Shown here: positions 33,569-42,348 of the stretch, in pieces | How the letters are laid out: every line of letters starts with the position of its first letter | Position numbering within the stretch: the first letter of the stretch is position 1 | Source: Shinella granuli | GTDB lineage: Bacteria; Pseudomonadota; Alphaproteobacteria; Rhizobiales; Rhizobiaceae | Direction: 5' to 3' | NCBI RefSeq assembly: GCF_004341885.1 | Contig: NZ_SLVX01000030.1 | Coordinates: 1-42,392, forward strand | DNA: 42,392 nt | Notes under the pieces: model-generated | Databases searched by the model: none | What the model was told of the DNA's origin: nothing | Seen by the model: the letters and a program-made list of their open reading frames with translations, nothing else | Translations under genes and position numbers: made by a program

Positions 33569-33920
33569 CCGTCTCTCCTTCTTCGCGCCCCTTCTAGCCG
33601 ATCCGGTCCTGTCGCGAAACCTTGGAAACGGGGCGGCCCGCCGTGCTCCCACGGTTGTGGCGCCGTGTATGGAGGCAGGCCGGACCTTGCAGCCTTGCGG
33701 CATAGCACGGCCGGATCCACGGTCTTTTCCGATGAAGCTGGTGGAATCGTCTCTCCGGCGCGATCGCCTGTATGTATTCCAGCATCAAGTGCTGCGGTTT
33801 TGCGCATTTCAGGCGCCAGGACGAGGATTTTTTCGCGTCTTTCGGATTCACCGTTGCTTTTAGCCCCGGTTGTGGCGGGATGCCCCGGTGTTTGCCGCCA
33901 GTCGCCGGAGGACAAGGGTC
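33569..33920. other. Divergent intergenic region (about 350 bp)
   Basis: This gap lies between the small hypothetical gene (leftward) and the PAS/activator/polyamine operon (rightward) and should hold promoters for both. Bases about 33770-33860 are less GC-rich, with TGTATGTATT and a run of six T. I could not assign a convincing -35/-10 pair or a sigma-54 -24/-12 element. No RNA gene is seen. Confidence 0.4.
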
Positions 33921-35111
33921 TTGCAGCAACGGAATAAAGAGACGACCGATGCCTTGCCGCCCATCGCCAACGGGGGCTCCCTCCTGATCGACTGGATCGA
34001 TGCGGAGGCGCGCGTCTGCCTCGTCAACGACCACGAGGCACGTGAACTGGGGATCGATCGGCGGGACCTGCCGGGCCTGTCGCTCGAACGGATCTATTCG
34101 AGCAGTTCGGCGCAACTGCTGCGCGCCATCGCCGCCGGTGAGCATGTTCCCGCCGCGAGCTTCCCGGTCTGGCTCAGCACGCCCCATTATGAAGAAGTGC
34201 CGATGGTGGCGAGTGCGATCCCGGACCTGCCGCGCGGGCTTGCGATCGTCAAGCAGCCGCTGTCCTCCGCCGCGCTCGGCATCGGCGAGGAATTGCTGGA
34301 GCGGGTGGAGATCCTCTCGCAGATGATCGGCGCGGCGACGGAGGCCTGCTGGTGCATCGAATTCCTGGAGCCGGTCGACACCGCACTTGCCGAGGACGAG
34401 ATCGTCGAGCGGATATTCTCCAACCAGAGCTGCTGGCGGGCGTGCAACGAGGCGATGGCGCGGCTCTACCGGGTGCCGGAAGGTCTGGACTTCAACGTCC
34501 AGCCGGTCTCCCGCTACTTTCCCGCCACCGAGATCAACCGGCAGATGGTCCGCGACCTCGTGCGCTCCAACTACCGGCTCGACCATGCGGCCGCGGTCGA
34601 CCGGCGGCATGACGGCAGCGAGATGCTGGTCGAGAATGATTTTCGCGCGGCGATCAAGGATGGCTTCCTCGTGCGGCTGTGGGGCACGACGCGCGACATC
34701 GGCGCGCACAAACGCCGCGAGCAGCAGCTCGCCGACCGGGCCGACACGATGCAGGACATCCTCAGCGCCGCGCCGGACCCGATCCTCGTTATTTCCGAGG
34801 ACGGGCTGCTGCTGGCGGCCAATCCGGCGGCCGAGGACGTGTGGGGCCGGACAGCCGAGCAGATCCTCGGCCGGCCGATCCAGCATTTCATGGAAACCCG
34901 CCAGGCCCTCGGCAAGCTGCGGCAGGCCGCGCTCGAAGGCGAGGATGGCGAGAGCGGATGCGACCTCACCGTGGTTGCGGCCAATGGCAGCCGCGACGTC
35001 TGGCGCTTCCGTGCCGCGCGCATCGAAGGCGAGATGCGCCGCTATGTCCTGACGGCGCGGCGCAAGGCGAAACGCAAGGCGCGCAGCCCCGCGCAGGAGG
35101 CCCTGGCATGA
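33921..35111 (+). CDS. PAS-domain protein, probable sensor partner of the downstream activator
   Basis: Protein of about 396 residues from TTG 33921, chosen because GGAGG (33907-33911) lies nine bases upstream. There is no ATG near the N-terminus; TTG 33870 is an alternative. Three PAS-like segments can be followed: one near the N-terminus (LIDWIDAEARVCLVNDHEA), one in the middle (EACWCIEFLEP, later FRAAIKDGFLVRLWGTTRDI) and a clear one near the C-terminus (ILSAAPDPILVISEDGLLLAAN). No kinase, cyclase or DNA-binding domain follows, so it is probably a ligand or redox sensor acting by protein contact. Its stop overlaps the activator start (ATGA), implying they work together. Confidence 0.75.
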   Translation: MQQRNKETTDALPPIANGGSLLIDWIDAEARVCLVNDHEARELGIDRRDLPGLSLERIYSSSSAQLLRAIAAGEHVPAASFPVWLSTPHYEEVPMVASAIPDLPRGLAIVKQPLSSAALGIGEELLERVEILSQMIGAATEACWCIEFLEPVDTALAEDEIVERIFSNQSCWRACNEAMARLYRVPEGLDFNVQPVSRYFPATEINRQMVRDLVRSNYRLDHAAAVDRRHDGSEMLVENDFRAAIKDGFLVRLWGTTRDIGAHKRREQQLADRADTMQDILSAAPDPILVISEDGLLLAANPAAEDVWGRTAEQILGRPIQHFMETRQALGKLRQAALEGEDGESGCDLTVVAANGSRDVWRFRAARIEGEMRRYVLTARRKAKRKARSPAQEALA

Positions 35112-36499
35112 AGTTCTACGCCAACGACCTCACCGCGCCCGGCCACCGGCGCCTGCGGCCCGCCTTCATCGACGAGCCGCAATTTGGCGCCTTCCTCGAT
35201 GCCTTTCCCGAGGGTGTCGCGCTGCTGGAGACGGATGGCACCATCAAGCACGTCAACGGCAAGCTCGAACTCATCCTCAACATCGCGCGCGGCGATCTCG
35301 TCGGCTCGCAGCTTGCCCGGCATGCCAAGACGGCCGGCCCGCTCATCCAGAAGCTTGCCGGCGCCCTCCAGCAGCTGAAGCGCATCGAAGTGTCCGGCAC
35401 GCTCAATTCGCAGCGCAACGTCACCGGCACGCTCGGCATCCTGCGCACGCCCGATGGCGGCGCCTATGGTGCGCTCCTGACCCTGCGCGAGGCGGGCGGT
35501 CGCCAGCGCGGCCATGAAAGCTCGGACAATTTCCGCTTCGAGGCCGAGCCGGCGGCCCGGGACCGGGCGAGCCGCGTCCTGACGCCGCGCCTGCAGGCGG
35601 CGGTGCACCGGGCCGCGAGCGCGCTCGACCGCGGCAGCGCCGTGCTCATCACCGGGGAGACCGGCACGGGCAAGACCGAACTCGCCCGCTGGATCGGCAA
35701 GGCGGACGCTTCCGACGCGCCGCCCTTCGTCCATGTCAATTGCGGCATGCTCACCGATGCCCAGTTCGATGCGGAAATGTTCGGCATCGAGCCCGGCTCG
35801 GCGCTCGACACCTCGACGCGCGGCAAGCTCGGCTTCGTGGAGGCGGCCGATGGCGGCACGCTCTTCCTCGATCAGGTGACGGATCTCTCGCCCGTCGCCC
35901 AGATGAAGCTCGTCGCCTTCCTCGAAAACCAGACCTTCAGCCGGCTCGGCTCCGTCCAGCGGCGGCGTGCGCGCATCAGCCTCGTGACGGCGACCAATGC
36001 CGATCTCCCGGCGCTCCTGGAAAGCGGCGATTTCCGCAGCGACCTCTATTACCGCATCGCGGTCGTGACGCTCGACCTGCCGGCGCTGCGCGAGCAACCC
36101 GAACTGGTCGCCGCGCTGACGGAGCATTTCCTGCGCCGGCTCAATTCCGGGCGCACGCCCGTGCTGCGCCTTTCGGCCGCCTTCACCGAGCGCCTTTCGG
36201 CCCATGCCTATCCCGGCAATATCCGGGAACTGGCGAACATCCTCGAACGCGCGGCGGCGACCGCCGACGATGTCGCCCTCTCCGATCATTTCGACGTGCC
36301 GGCGCCGGTGGCGCGACCCGCCGCGGGACCCGCCGCCGACAGCGCCGAACGGCCGGAGCGGTTCAAGGACCTGGTGCAGGCGTTCGAACACTGGGTTCTG
36401 GAAAAATCCATCGCAGAACATGGGAGCAAAAGAAGCGCCGCCAAGGCGCTCGGCATCGATATCGCCACCCTCGTCCGAAAGACGAAGCGGACAAGATGA
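35108..36499 (+). CDS. Sigma-54-type AAA+ activator with PAS and Fis HTH domains, lacking GAFTGA
   Basis: Regulator of 463 residues: PAS-like domain (about 25-125), AAA+ domain (about 155-390) and Fis-type helix-turn-helix (about 420-460, KRSAAKALGIDIATLVRK). Walker A GETGTGKT (183-190), sensor I TATN and the arginine-finger region FRSDLYYRI are present. Two key features of enhancer-binding proteins are altered. The GAFTGA loop that contacts sigma-54 is absent (the region reads EPGSALDTST, 228-237), and the Walker B acidic pair is DQ (Asp255, Gln256) rather than DE. It may therefore act without remodelling sigma-54, like TyrR or Rhodobacter NtrC. It sits 27 bases before the polyamine importer genes and is probably their regulator. 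Confidence 0.85.
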   Translation: MKFYANDLTAPGHRRLRPAFIDEPQFGAFLDAFPEGVALLETDGTIKHVNGKLELILNIARGDLVGSQLARHAKTAGPLIQKLAGALQQLKRIEVSGTLNSQRNVTGTLGILRTPDGGAYGALLTLREAGGRQRGHESSDNFRFEAEPAARDRASRVLTPRLQAAVHRAASALDRGSAVLITGETGTGKTELARWIGKADASDAPPFVHVNCGMLTDAQFDAEMFGIEPGSALDTSTRGKLGFVEAADGGTLFLDQVTDLSPVAQMKLVAFLENQTFSRLGSVQRRRARISLVTATNADLPALLESGDFRSDLYYRIAVVTLDLPALREQPELVAALTEHFLRRLNSGRTPVLRLSAAFTERLSAHAYPGNIRELANILERAAATADDVALSDHFDVPAPVARPAAGPAADSAERPERFKDLVQAFEHWVLEKSIAEHGSKRSAAKALGIDIATLVRKTKRTR

Positions 36500-36526
36500 C
36501 CAACGAAGACATGAAGGGGAACAAAC

Positions 36527-37585
36527 ATGTCGATCATGCGCAGATCCGCAATTCTCGCCCTTGCCGCCGCAAGTCTCGTGCCGCAGGCGCTGGCCGCCAG
36601 GGCCGCTGAACTCAACTACCTCACCTGGGAAGGTTATGCCGTCGATGGCTTCATCTCGAAGTTCGAGGCGGCCTCGGGCTGCAAGGTGACGGCCTCCTAT
36701 GTCGGCTCGAACGACGATTTCGCCGCCAAGCTCGCCGCCGGCGGCGGTGTCTACGATCTCATCAGCCCCTCGCTCGACACCGTGCCGATGCTGCGGCTGG
36801 CCGGTTTCGTCGCGCCGATCGATACGGCGAAGATCGAGGGCTTCGACGGCATCTATCCGGAATTCTCCAAGGAAAGCGACGTGGTAGCCGACGGGGAGAC
36901 CTGGGCGGTGCCGCTGATCTGGGGCTCGGTGTCGCTGATCTACCGCGCCGACAAGTTCGAGACCAAGCCGGATTCGATCGCCGTGCTGTTCGACCCGGCC
37001 TACAAGGGCAAGGTCTCGCTGTGGGACGACAAGTCCGCGCTCTACTGGACGGCCCGTTACCTCGGCTACGACAACGTCTTCGATCTCACGGACGAGCAGC
37101 TGGAGGCCGTGAAGGCCAAGCTGATCGAGCAAAAGCCGCTGATCCGCAAATACTGGGCGTCGGCCGGCGAACTGACCGAATTGATGGCCAACCAGGAGGT
37201 CTATGTCTCGAATGCCTGGACGGGCCTGACCAGCAAGGACGTCAACAACCTGAAGAAGGGGTTCGAGGTCGTCGAGTTCACGCCGAAGGAAAAGGCCGAG
37301 GGCTGGATGGATTCGATGATGCTGGTGAAGGATTCGCCGAACGAGGACTGCGCCTACAAGTTCATGAGCTTCATGCAGTCGGCCGACGGCCAGTGCGGCC
37401 TTGCCGAGGCCACCGGCTATTTCCCGGTCAATCCGAAGGCCGTCCAGGGCTGCATGAACGATGCGCTCAAGAAGGAGCGGCAGGTCGACAATGTCGAGTT
37501 CGTCAAGAGCCTCGTCATGTGGCAGCAGCCGGCGCGTCTCGACAAGTATCTCGAGACCTGGAACGCCGTGAAGGCCGCGCCCTGA
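36527..37585 (+). CDS. Polyamine-type ABC transporter substrate-binding protein (PotD/PotF-like)
   Basis: Periplasmic protein of 352 residues with a signal peptide (about 1-26, cleaved near ARAA). The mature start LNYLTWEGYAVDGFISKFE and the PLIWGSVSLIYRAD segment are typical of the spermidine/putrescine-binding family (family 1, PotD type). GAAGGGGAA precedes the ATG. It is followed by a hairpin and then ATPase, two permeases and an aldehyde dehydrogenase. Putrescine, spermidine or a related diamine is the likely ligand, but this family also carries other cationic and small organic compounds. Confidence 0.88.
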   Translation: MSIMRRSAILALAAASLVPQALAARAAELNYLTWEGYAVDGFISKFEAASGCKVTASYVGSNDDFAAKLAAGGGVYDLISPSLDTVPMLRLAGFVAPIDTAKIEGFDGIYPEFSKESDVVADGETWAVPLIWGSVSLIYRADKFETKPDSIAVLFDPAYKGKVSLWDDKSALYWTARYLGYDNVFDLTDEQLEAVKAKLIEQKPLIRKYWASAGELTELMANQEVYVSNAWTGLTSKDVNNLKKGFEVVEFTPKEKAEGWMDSMMLVKDSPNEDCAYKFMSFMQSADGQCGLAEATGYFPVNPKAVQGCMNDALKKERQVDNVEFVKSLVMWQQPARLDKYLETWNAVKAAP

Positions 37586-37597
37586 CGCCTGCCGGAC

Positions 37598-37620
37598 GGC
37601 GCCGCGACGGGCGGCGCCTT
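37598..37620 (+). terminator. Hairpin between binding-protein and ATPase genes
   Basis: A perfect 8-bp stem GGCGCCGC/GCGGCGCC with a 5-base loop lies 12 bases after the binding-protein stop, followed by TTCCGTC. It probably limits read-through or protects the upstream mRNA, like the hairpins after the other two binding-protein genes in this window. Confidence 0.45.
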
Positions 37621-37660
37621 CCGTCATCGCACGAGACAGTTCACACGACGCGGGGACCCG

Positions 37661-38770
37661 ATGACCTCCAGCCCGATTGTGGCGCTTGACGGCGTTGCGA
37701 AACGATATGGCGCATTCGTCGCCCTTCACGAGACCGACCTCGCCATAGCCGAGGGCGAGTTCGTCACCCTGCTCGGCCCATCCGGCTGCGGCAAGACGAC
37801 GACGCTGCGGCTGATCGGCGGTTTCGAACAGGCGAGCGCCGGCCGCATCGCCATTGCCGGGCAGGACGTGACGGAAAGCCCGCCCTATCGCCGGCCGGTC
37901 AACACGGTGTTCCAGGATTATGCCCTCTTCCCGCATATGAGCGTGGCGCAGAATATCGGCTACGGCCTTTCCGTCCGGTCGGGCCGGGTGGAGAAGGCGG
38001 AATGCCGCCGGCGGGTCGCCGAGGCACTGGCCCTTGTCGGGCTGGAGGGCATGGCGGATCGTCGGCCCGGCGCGCTATCGGGCGGCCAGCGCCAGCGCGT
38101 CGCCATGGTGCGCGCCGTCGTGCGCCGCCCGCGCGTCCTCCTGCTCGACGAGCCGCTCTCGGCCCTCGACGTGAAGCTGCGCGAGGGCATGCAGGTGGAA
38201 TTGAAGCGGCTGCACCGCGAACTCGGCATCACCTTCCTGATGGTCACGCACGACCAGACCGAGGCGCTCGCCCTTTCCGACCGCATCGTCGTCATGCGGG
38301 AGGGCCGCATCGCCCAGATCGGTTCGCCCACCGATCTCTACGACCATCCGGCAACGCCCTATGTCGCCGATTTCATCGGCGCGGCGAACCTCCTGGAGGC
38401 CGAGGCGCTCGGCTGCGAGGGCGATCTCTGTGCTTTCCGGCTTGCCAATGGCGCCGTGCTGCGCAGCCGGCGTCCGGGCGCTGCCGCGGCCGCGGCGGGC
38501 AACCGCGTGACGCTCGGCGTACGGCCGGAGCGGCTGATGACGGCGCGCCCGCAGACGGGGGAGGCGAACGCCCTCGATTGCCGCGTCCTGGAGCGGCTTT
38601 TCCATGGCGACCGCCTGCGCATCGAGCTTGTGCCGGAGGGAGGCGGAAAACCGCTCTTTGCCGAGCTCGCCCGCACCGCGCTTCCGGCATCGGTTTCCCC
38701 CGGCAGCCGCCTTGCCGTGCATGTCGACCCGGCCGACGTGATGGTCTTTGATGCGGGAGGGGGCAAATGA
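37661..38770 (+). CDS. Polyamine-type ABC transporter ATPase (PotA-like)
   Basis: ATPase of 369 residues with complete motifs: Walker A GPSGCGKT (39-46), Q-loop TVFQDYALFPHM, signature LSGGQRQR, Walker B LLLDEPLSALD and MVTHDQTEA. The C-terminal TOBE-like regulatory domain is present. The 'FQDYALFPHMSVAQNIGYGL' form is characteristic of the PotA/spermidine group. It is followed by PotB- and PotC-type permeases, the start of the first overlapping its stop (ATGA). Confidence 0.92.
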   Translation: MTSSPIVALDGVAKRYGAFVALHETDLAIAEGEFVTLLGPSGCGKTTTLRLIGGFEQASAGRIAIAGQDVTESPPYRRPVNTVFQDYALFPHMSVAQNIGYGLSVRSGRVEKAECRRRVAEALALVGLEGMADRRPGALSGGQRQRVAMVRAVVRRPRVLLLDEPLSALDVKLREGMQVELKRLHRELGITFLMVTHDQTEALALSDRIVVMREGRIAQIGSPTDLYDHPATPYVADFIGAANLLEAEALGCEGDLCAFRLANGAVLRSRRPGAAAAAAGNRVTLGVRPERLMTARPQTGEANALDCRVLERLFHGDRLRIELVPEGGGKPLFAELARTALPASVSPGSRLAVHVDPADVMVFDAGGGK

Positions 38771-39636
38771 CGTTGACGCGCCGTACCTTCCCCGGCTTTG
38801 CCGCCCTGTTCTCCGCCCCGCTCGCCTGGGTGCTGCTGCTGATGGTCGTGCCCTATGCCATCATGGTCTCGGTGGGCTTCTGGACGCGGCAGTTCCCGCT
38901 GTTCCATCCGGATTTCCAGTTCGGCAACTACGCCCAGATCTTCGCCGACCCGCAATATACGACCGTCATCCTGCGCACGCTGAAGATCGCCGCCCTGGTC
39001 ACGGTCTGCGCGCTGCTGCTCGGCTATCCGCTCGCCTATTTCCTCGTCTTCACCGTCCGTTCGCCGCGGCTGCGCAACCTTCTCTACATGTCGGTGATCG
39101 TGCCCCTGTGGGTGTCCTACCTGCTGCGCGCCTATACGTGGAAGATCATCCTCGGCACGGATGGAGCGCTGAATTCGCTTCTGGTTTCCACCGGCATCGT
39201 CTCGGCGCCGCTCGACGTCTTCCTCTACAACCAGACCGCCATGGTGGTGACGCTCGTCTATATCTTCGTGCCCTTCATGGTGATGCCGCTGTTCACCGTG
39301 CTCGACAACATTCCGCGCCGCCTCGTCGAGGCTTCGGAAGACCTCGGCGTCGGCCCGTTCATGACCTTCTGGAAGGTGATCTTCCCGCTGTCGCTCGGTG
39401 GCGTGGTGGCCGGCGCGACGATGACCTTCTGCCTGTCCTTCGGCGATTTCGTGGCGCCGGTCCTCGTCGGCGGGCCGGACGGGATCATGGTGGCGAACCT
39501 TCTGCAGACGCAGTTCGGCGCCGCGCTCAACTGGCCGCTCGGCTCGGCGCTGGCGACGCTCGTTCTCGCGCTGGTGCTGATCCTCCTGCAACTCTCCAGC
39601 CGTCTCGACCGGGCCGGCCGGGTCGACCTTTCGTGA
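38767..39636 (+). CDS. Polyamine-type ABC transporter permease (PotB-like)
   Basis: Permease of 289 residues with about six membrane helices; the first is FSAPLAWVLLLMVVPYAIMVSVGFW. The EAA loop reads RLVEASEDLGVGPFMTFWKVIFPLS, the form used by PotB/PotH. The ATG overlaps the stop of the ATPase gene. It pairs with the next permease. Confidence 0.9.
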   Translation: MTLTRRTFPGFAALFSAPLAWVLLLMVVPYAIMVSVGFWTRQFPLFHPDFQFGNYAQIFADPQYTTVILRTLKIAALVTVCALLLGYPLAYFLVFTVRSPRLRNLLYMSVIVPLWVSYLLRAYTWKIILGTDGALNSLLVSTGIVSAPLDVFLYNQTAMVVTLVYIFVPFMVMPLFTVLDNIPRRLVEASEDLGVGPFMTFWKVIFPLSLGGVVAGATMTFCLSFGDFVAPVLVGGPDGIMVANLLQTQFGAALNWPLGSALATLVLALVLILLQLSSRLDRAGRVDLS

Positions 39637-39646
39637 GGAGGCGGGC

Positions 39647-40435
39647 ATGCTGCGCTTGAGATGGTGGCAGAAGGGCATGGTGGGGGTGAGCCTCGGCGTC
39701 CTCGCCTTCCTGTATCTGCCGATCGTCATCCTGGTGATGTTCTCCTTCAACGACAGCAAGGTGACCTCCTTCCCGCTCGCGGGCTTCACGCTGCACTGGT
39801 ACGAGGCTTTCCTCGCCAACGGGCAGATGCTGCGGGCGCTGGGCAACAGCCTGTGGGTCGCCCTTTTTGCAACCACGCTTGCCGTGCTGATCGGCGTGAC
39901 GGCGGCGCTGGCGCTCGATCGCTACGAATTCCCCGGAAAGCGCCTCTTCCAGAATGTCATCCTGCTGCCGCTCAGCCTGCCCGGCATCGTCACGGGCATT
40001 GCGATGCTGAACTTCTACAAGCAGATCGGCATTCCCCAGAGCCTCACCGCCGTGGTGATCGGCCATGCGACGGCGCTGCTCGGCGTGGTGGTCTCGCAGG
40101 TCATGGCGCGGCTCTCCAAGGTCAACCGGCGCCAGTTCGAGGCTTCGGCCGATCTCGGCGCCACGCCCTTCGAGACCTTCCGGCGCGTGACGCTTCCGGC
40201 GATCCGCAGCTCGATCGTCGGCTCGGCGCTGCTCTGCTTCACGCTCTCCTTCGACGAGATCCCCGTCACCTATTTCCTGACGGGGCGCGAGGTGACGCTG
40301 CCGATCTATATCTATTCGACGCTCCGGCGCGGCATCACGCCGGAGATCAATGCCATCGGCACGGTGATCGTCGCCGTGTCCTTCGTGCTCATCGTCCTCT
40401 CGGTCACGCTGTTGCGCGACCGGCATCAATCCTGA
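39647..40435 (+). CDS. Polyamine-type ABC transporter permease (PotC-like)
   Basis: Permease of 262 residues, typical PotC length, with about six helices. Helix 1 is followed by the PotC hallmark VMFSFNDSK, and the EAA loop is RRQFEASADLGATPFETFRRVTLPAI. GAGGAGG lies just before the ATG at 39647. It completes the importer. Confidence 0.92.
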   Translation: MLRLRWWQKGMVGVSLGVLAFLYLPIVILVMFSFNDSKVTSFPLAGFTLHWYEAFLANGQMLRALGNSLWVALFATTLAVLIGVTAALALDRYEFPGKRLFQNVILLPLSLPGIVTGIAMLNFYKQIGIPQSLTAVVIGHATALLGVVVSQVMARLSKVNRRQFEASADLGATPFETFRRVTLPAIRSSIVGSALLCFTLSFDEIPVTYFLTGREVTLPIYIYSTLRRGITPEINAIGTVIVAVSFVLIVLSVTLLRDRHQS

Positions 40436-40456
40436 TCCATGGAAGGGAGAACACGC

Positions 40457-41962
40457 ATGGATGCCTCGACCTATACAATCGATTTCTGGCGCGCCAAGGC
40501 TGGATCGCTCGGGTTCCGCACGAAACATTTCATCGACGGGGCCTATGTCGATTCCGCCGACGGACGGACCTTCCCGACGATCAATCCGGCGACCGGCGGG
40601 ACCATCGCCGAGGTTGCCCGGGGCGGTGCGGCGGAGATCGACCGGGCCGTCGCCGTCGCCCGCAAGGCCTATCGTTCCGGCATCTGGTCGCGCATGGAAC
40701 CGCGCGCCCGCATGGCGGTGCTGGAAAAGTTCTCCGCGCTGGTGGAGAGCCATGCCGAGGAATTCGCCGTGCTCGACAGCCTCGACATGGGCAAGCCGGT
40801 CATGGACATGATGAACATCGACATTCCCGGCTCCGTCACCGCGCTGAAATTCTTCTCCGAGACGATCGACAAGATCGAGGGCGCGGTCACCGCGACGGCC
40901 TCGAATGCGCTGCACTATATCCTGCGCCAGCCGCTCGGCGTCGTCGGCCTCATCGTGCCGTGGAACTATCCGCTGATGATGGCCGCCTGGAAGCTCGGGC
41001 CGGCGCTGGCGACCGGCAATTCCGTCGTCCTCAAGCCGGCCGAGCAATCGCCGCTCTCGGCGAACCTTCTTGCCGAACTCTTCATCGAGGCGGGCGGCCC
41101 GGCGGGTGTCTTCAACGTCGTGCACGGGCTCGGCGAGGAGGCCGGCAAGGCGCTGGCGCTGCATGACGACGTCGACAAGATCGGCTTCACCGGCTCCACC
41201 GAGGTCGGCAAGCTCTTGATGATCTATGCCGGCCAGTCGAACATGAAGCGCGTCTCGACGGAATGCGGCGGCAAGACGCCGCAGATCGTGCTCGGCGACT
41301 ACGACGATCTCGACACCGCCGTCACCTATGCCGTCAACGGCATCTACGGCAACCAGGGCGAGGTCTGCAATGCCGGCTCGCGCATCCTGGTGGAAAAGAG
41401 CATCCATGACGATTTCGTCGAGCGCTTCACCGCCCGCACGCGGGAAAACTTCGTGCTGGGCGATCCGCTCGATCCGTCGACGACCATCGGGCCGCTCGTC
41501 ACCGCGGCGCACCAGAAGCGGGTGCTGAGCTATATCGACATCGGCCGGCAGGAGGGGGCGGCGTTGCGCTTCGGCGGCGGCACGCTTGCAGCCTCACCGG
41601 AGGGCGCCTTCGTCGAGCCGACGCTCTTCACCGGCGTCGACAACGGCATGCGCATTGCCCGCGAGGAAATCTTCGGGCCGGTCGCCGCCATCATTCCCGT
41701 CGCAGGCCTGGACGATGCCATCGAGATCGCGAACGATTCGATCTACGGCTTGGCCGCCTCGGTCTGGACGCGGGACGTCGGCAAGGCGCATCGCTTCGCC
41801 CGCGATGTCGAGGCCGGCGTCGTCTGGGTCAACTGCTTCGACCATGGCGACATGACCTCGATCTGGGGTGGCTTCAAGCAGACCGGCAACGGGCGCGACA
41901 AGTGCCTGGAAGCGCTGACGCAATACAGCCAGACCAAGTCGGTCTGGCTCAACCTCGGCTGA
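40457..41962 (+). CDS. Aldehyde dehydrogenase, PuuC/aminobutyraldehyde-type
   Basis: Aldehyde dehydrogenase of 501 residues. PWNYP (168-172), FTGST (244-248), catalytic Glu269 (STECGGK) and nucleophile Cys304 (GEVC) are present. GGAAGGGAG (40441-40449) serves the ATG at 40457; the ATG at 40439 lies upstream of that site. As the last gene of the polyamine import operon, it probably oxidises the aldehyde formed from the imported amine (for example gamma-aminobutyraldehyde to GABA, or the glutamylated form as PuuC does). No amine oxidase or transaminase for the preceding step is in the window. Confidence 0.9.
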   Translation: MDASTYTIDFWRAKAGSLGFRTKHFIDGAYVDSADGRTFPTINPATGGTIAEVARGGAAEIDRAVAVARKAYRSGIWSRMEPRARMAVLEKFSALVESHAEEFAVLDSLDMGKPVMDMMNIDIPGSVTALKFFSETIDKIEGAVTATASNALHYILRQPLGVVGLIVPWNYPLMMAAWKLGPALATGNSVVLKPAEQSPLSANLLAELFIEAGGPAGVFNVVHGLGEEAGKALALHDDVDKIGFTGSTEVGKLLMIYAGQSNMKRVSTECGGKTPQIVLGDYDDLDTAVTYAVNGIYGNQGEVCNAGSRILVEKSIHDDFVERFTARTRENFVLGDPLDPSTTIGPLVTAAHQKRVLSYIDIGRQEGAALRFGGGTLAASPEGAFVEPTLFTGVDNGMRIAREEIFGPVAAIIPVAGLDDAIEIANDSIYGLAASVWTRDVGKAHRFARDVEAGVVWVNCFDHGDMTSIWGGFKQTGNGRDKCLEALTQYSQTKSVWLNLG

Positions 41963-41969
41963 CCGGTAG

Positions 41970-42004
41970 GGGCGGCGGCCCGGGGCCGCCGCCCTCATGA
42001 TTTT
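41970..42004 (+). terminator. Terminator of the polyamine operon
   Basis: A perfect 11-bp GC stem (41970-41980 with 41984-41994, loop CGG) lies eight bases after the aldehyde dehydrogenase stop. Four T residues (42001-42004) follow after six bases. The stem is very strong and the T run short, so this is a probable rather than textbook terminator. Confidence 0.6.
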
Positions 42005-42232
42005 CAGAAAAAGTTTACGCCGTTTCGCGTCCATTTGTTGCGGCGCGCCGATGGCCGTGGCGTGACGATGAAACTCGCGCGCCTTTTCCGGCATCGATTT
42101 TCACCCCGTTGCGGTGGTTTTCAACGTATCCGGCAGCGGACATCCGGGCCGGCGCCCGCGAATGGTTTGATATTCAAGCGGGATTTGGGAAAGTCGGGAT
42201 CAACGGCTTTCCCTTTTTCACGATCGCCATTG

Positions 42233-42244
42233 TGAAAATTTTCA
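42233..42244. promoter_or_regulatory. 12-bp palindrome
   Basis: TGAAAATTTTCA is a perfect palindrome in the AT-rich end region. It could be a dimeric regulator site; no family is assigned. Confidence 0.35.
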
Positions 42245-42260
42245 GATCAAACAACCAAAA

Positions 42261-42348
42261 GAAAACAGATTACATGATGGCGGGGAATTCTGGGCGAATC
42301 CATTGACTTCCGGTGAAATTATCGCATTATCGAGAAAACAAATTACAT
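42261..42348 (+). repeat. Direct repeat pair, 15 bp, 73 bp apart
   Basis: GAAAACAGATTACAT (42261-42275) and GAAAACAAATTACAT (42334-42348) differ at one base. Their start-to-start spacing of 73 bases is close to seven helical turns, so both copies face the same side of DNA. The second copy lies just past the candidate promoter and is followed by an ATCGCT/AGCGAT inverted repeat (42347-42360). Confidence 0.5.
42303..42330 (+). promoter_or_regulatory. Candidate sigma-70-type promoter
   Basis: TTGACT (42303-42308) and CATTAT (42325-42330) are separated by 16 bases. The -35 is near consensus; the -10 matches four of six. It lies between the two copies of the direct repeat and would drive a rightward gene beyond the window. 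Confidence 0.3.

Noticed and set aside
31055-33937. Long rightward open frame (960 codons) opposite the amidase
   Set aside because: The amidase on the other strand has clear catalytic motifs and a ribosome site; the antisense frame has no recognisable domain and begins without a ribosome site.
35042-37936. Long leftward open frame (964 codons) opposite the activator and binding protein
   Set aside because: It spans two well-supported genes on the other strand and shows no domain; it is a codon-bias shadow.
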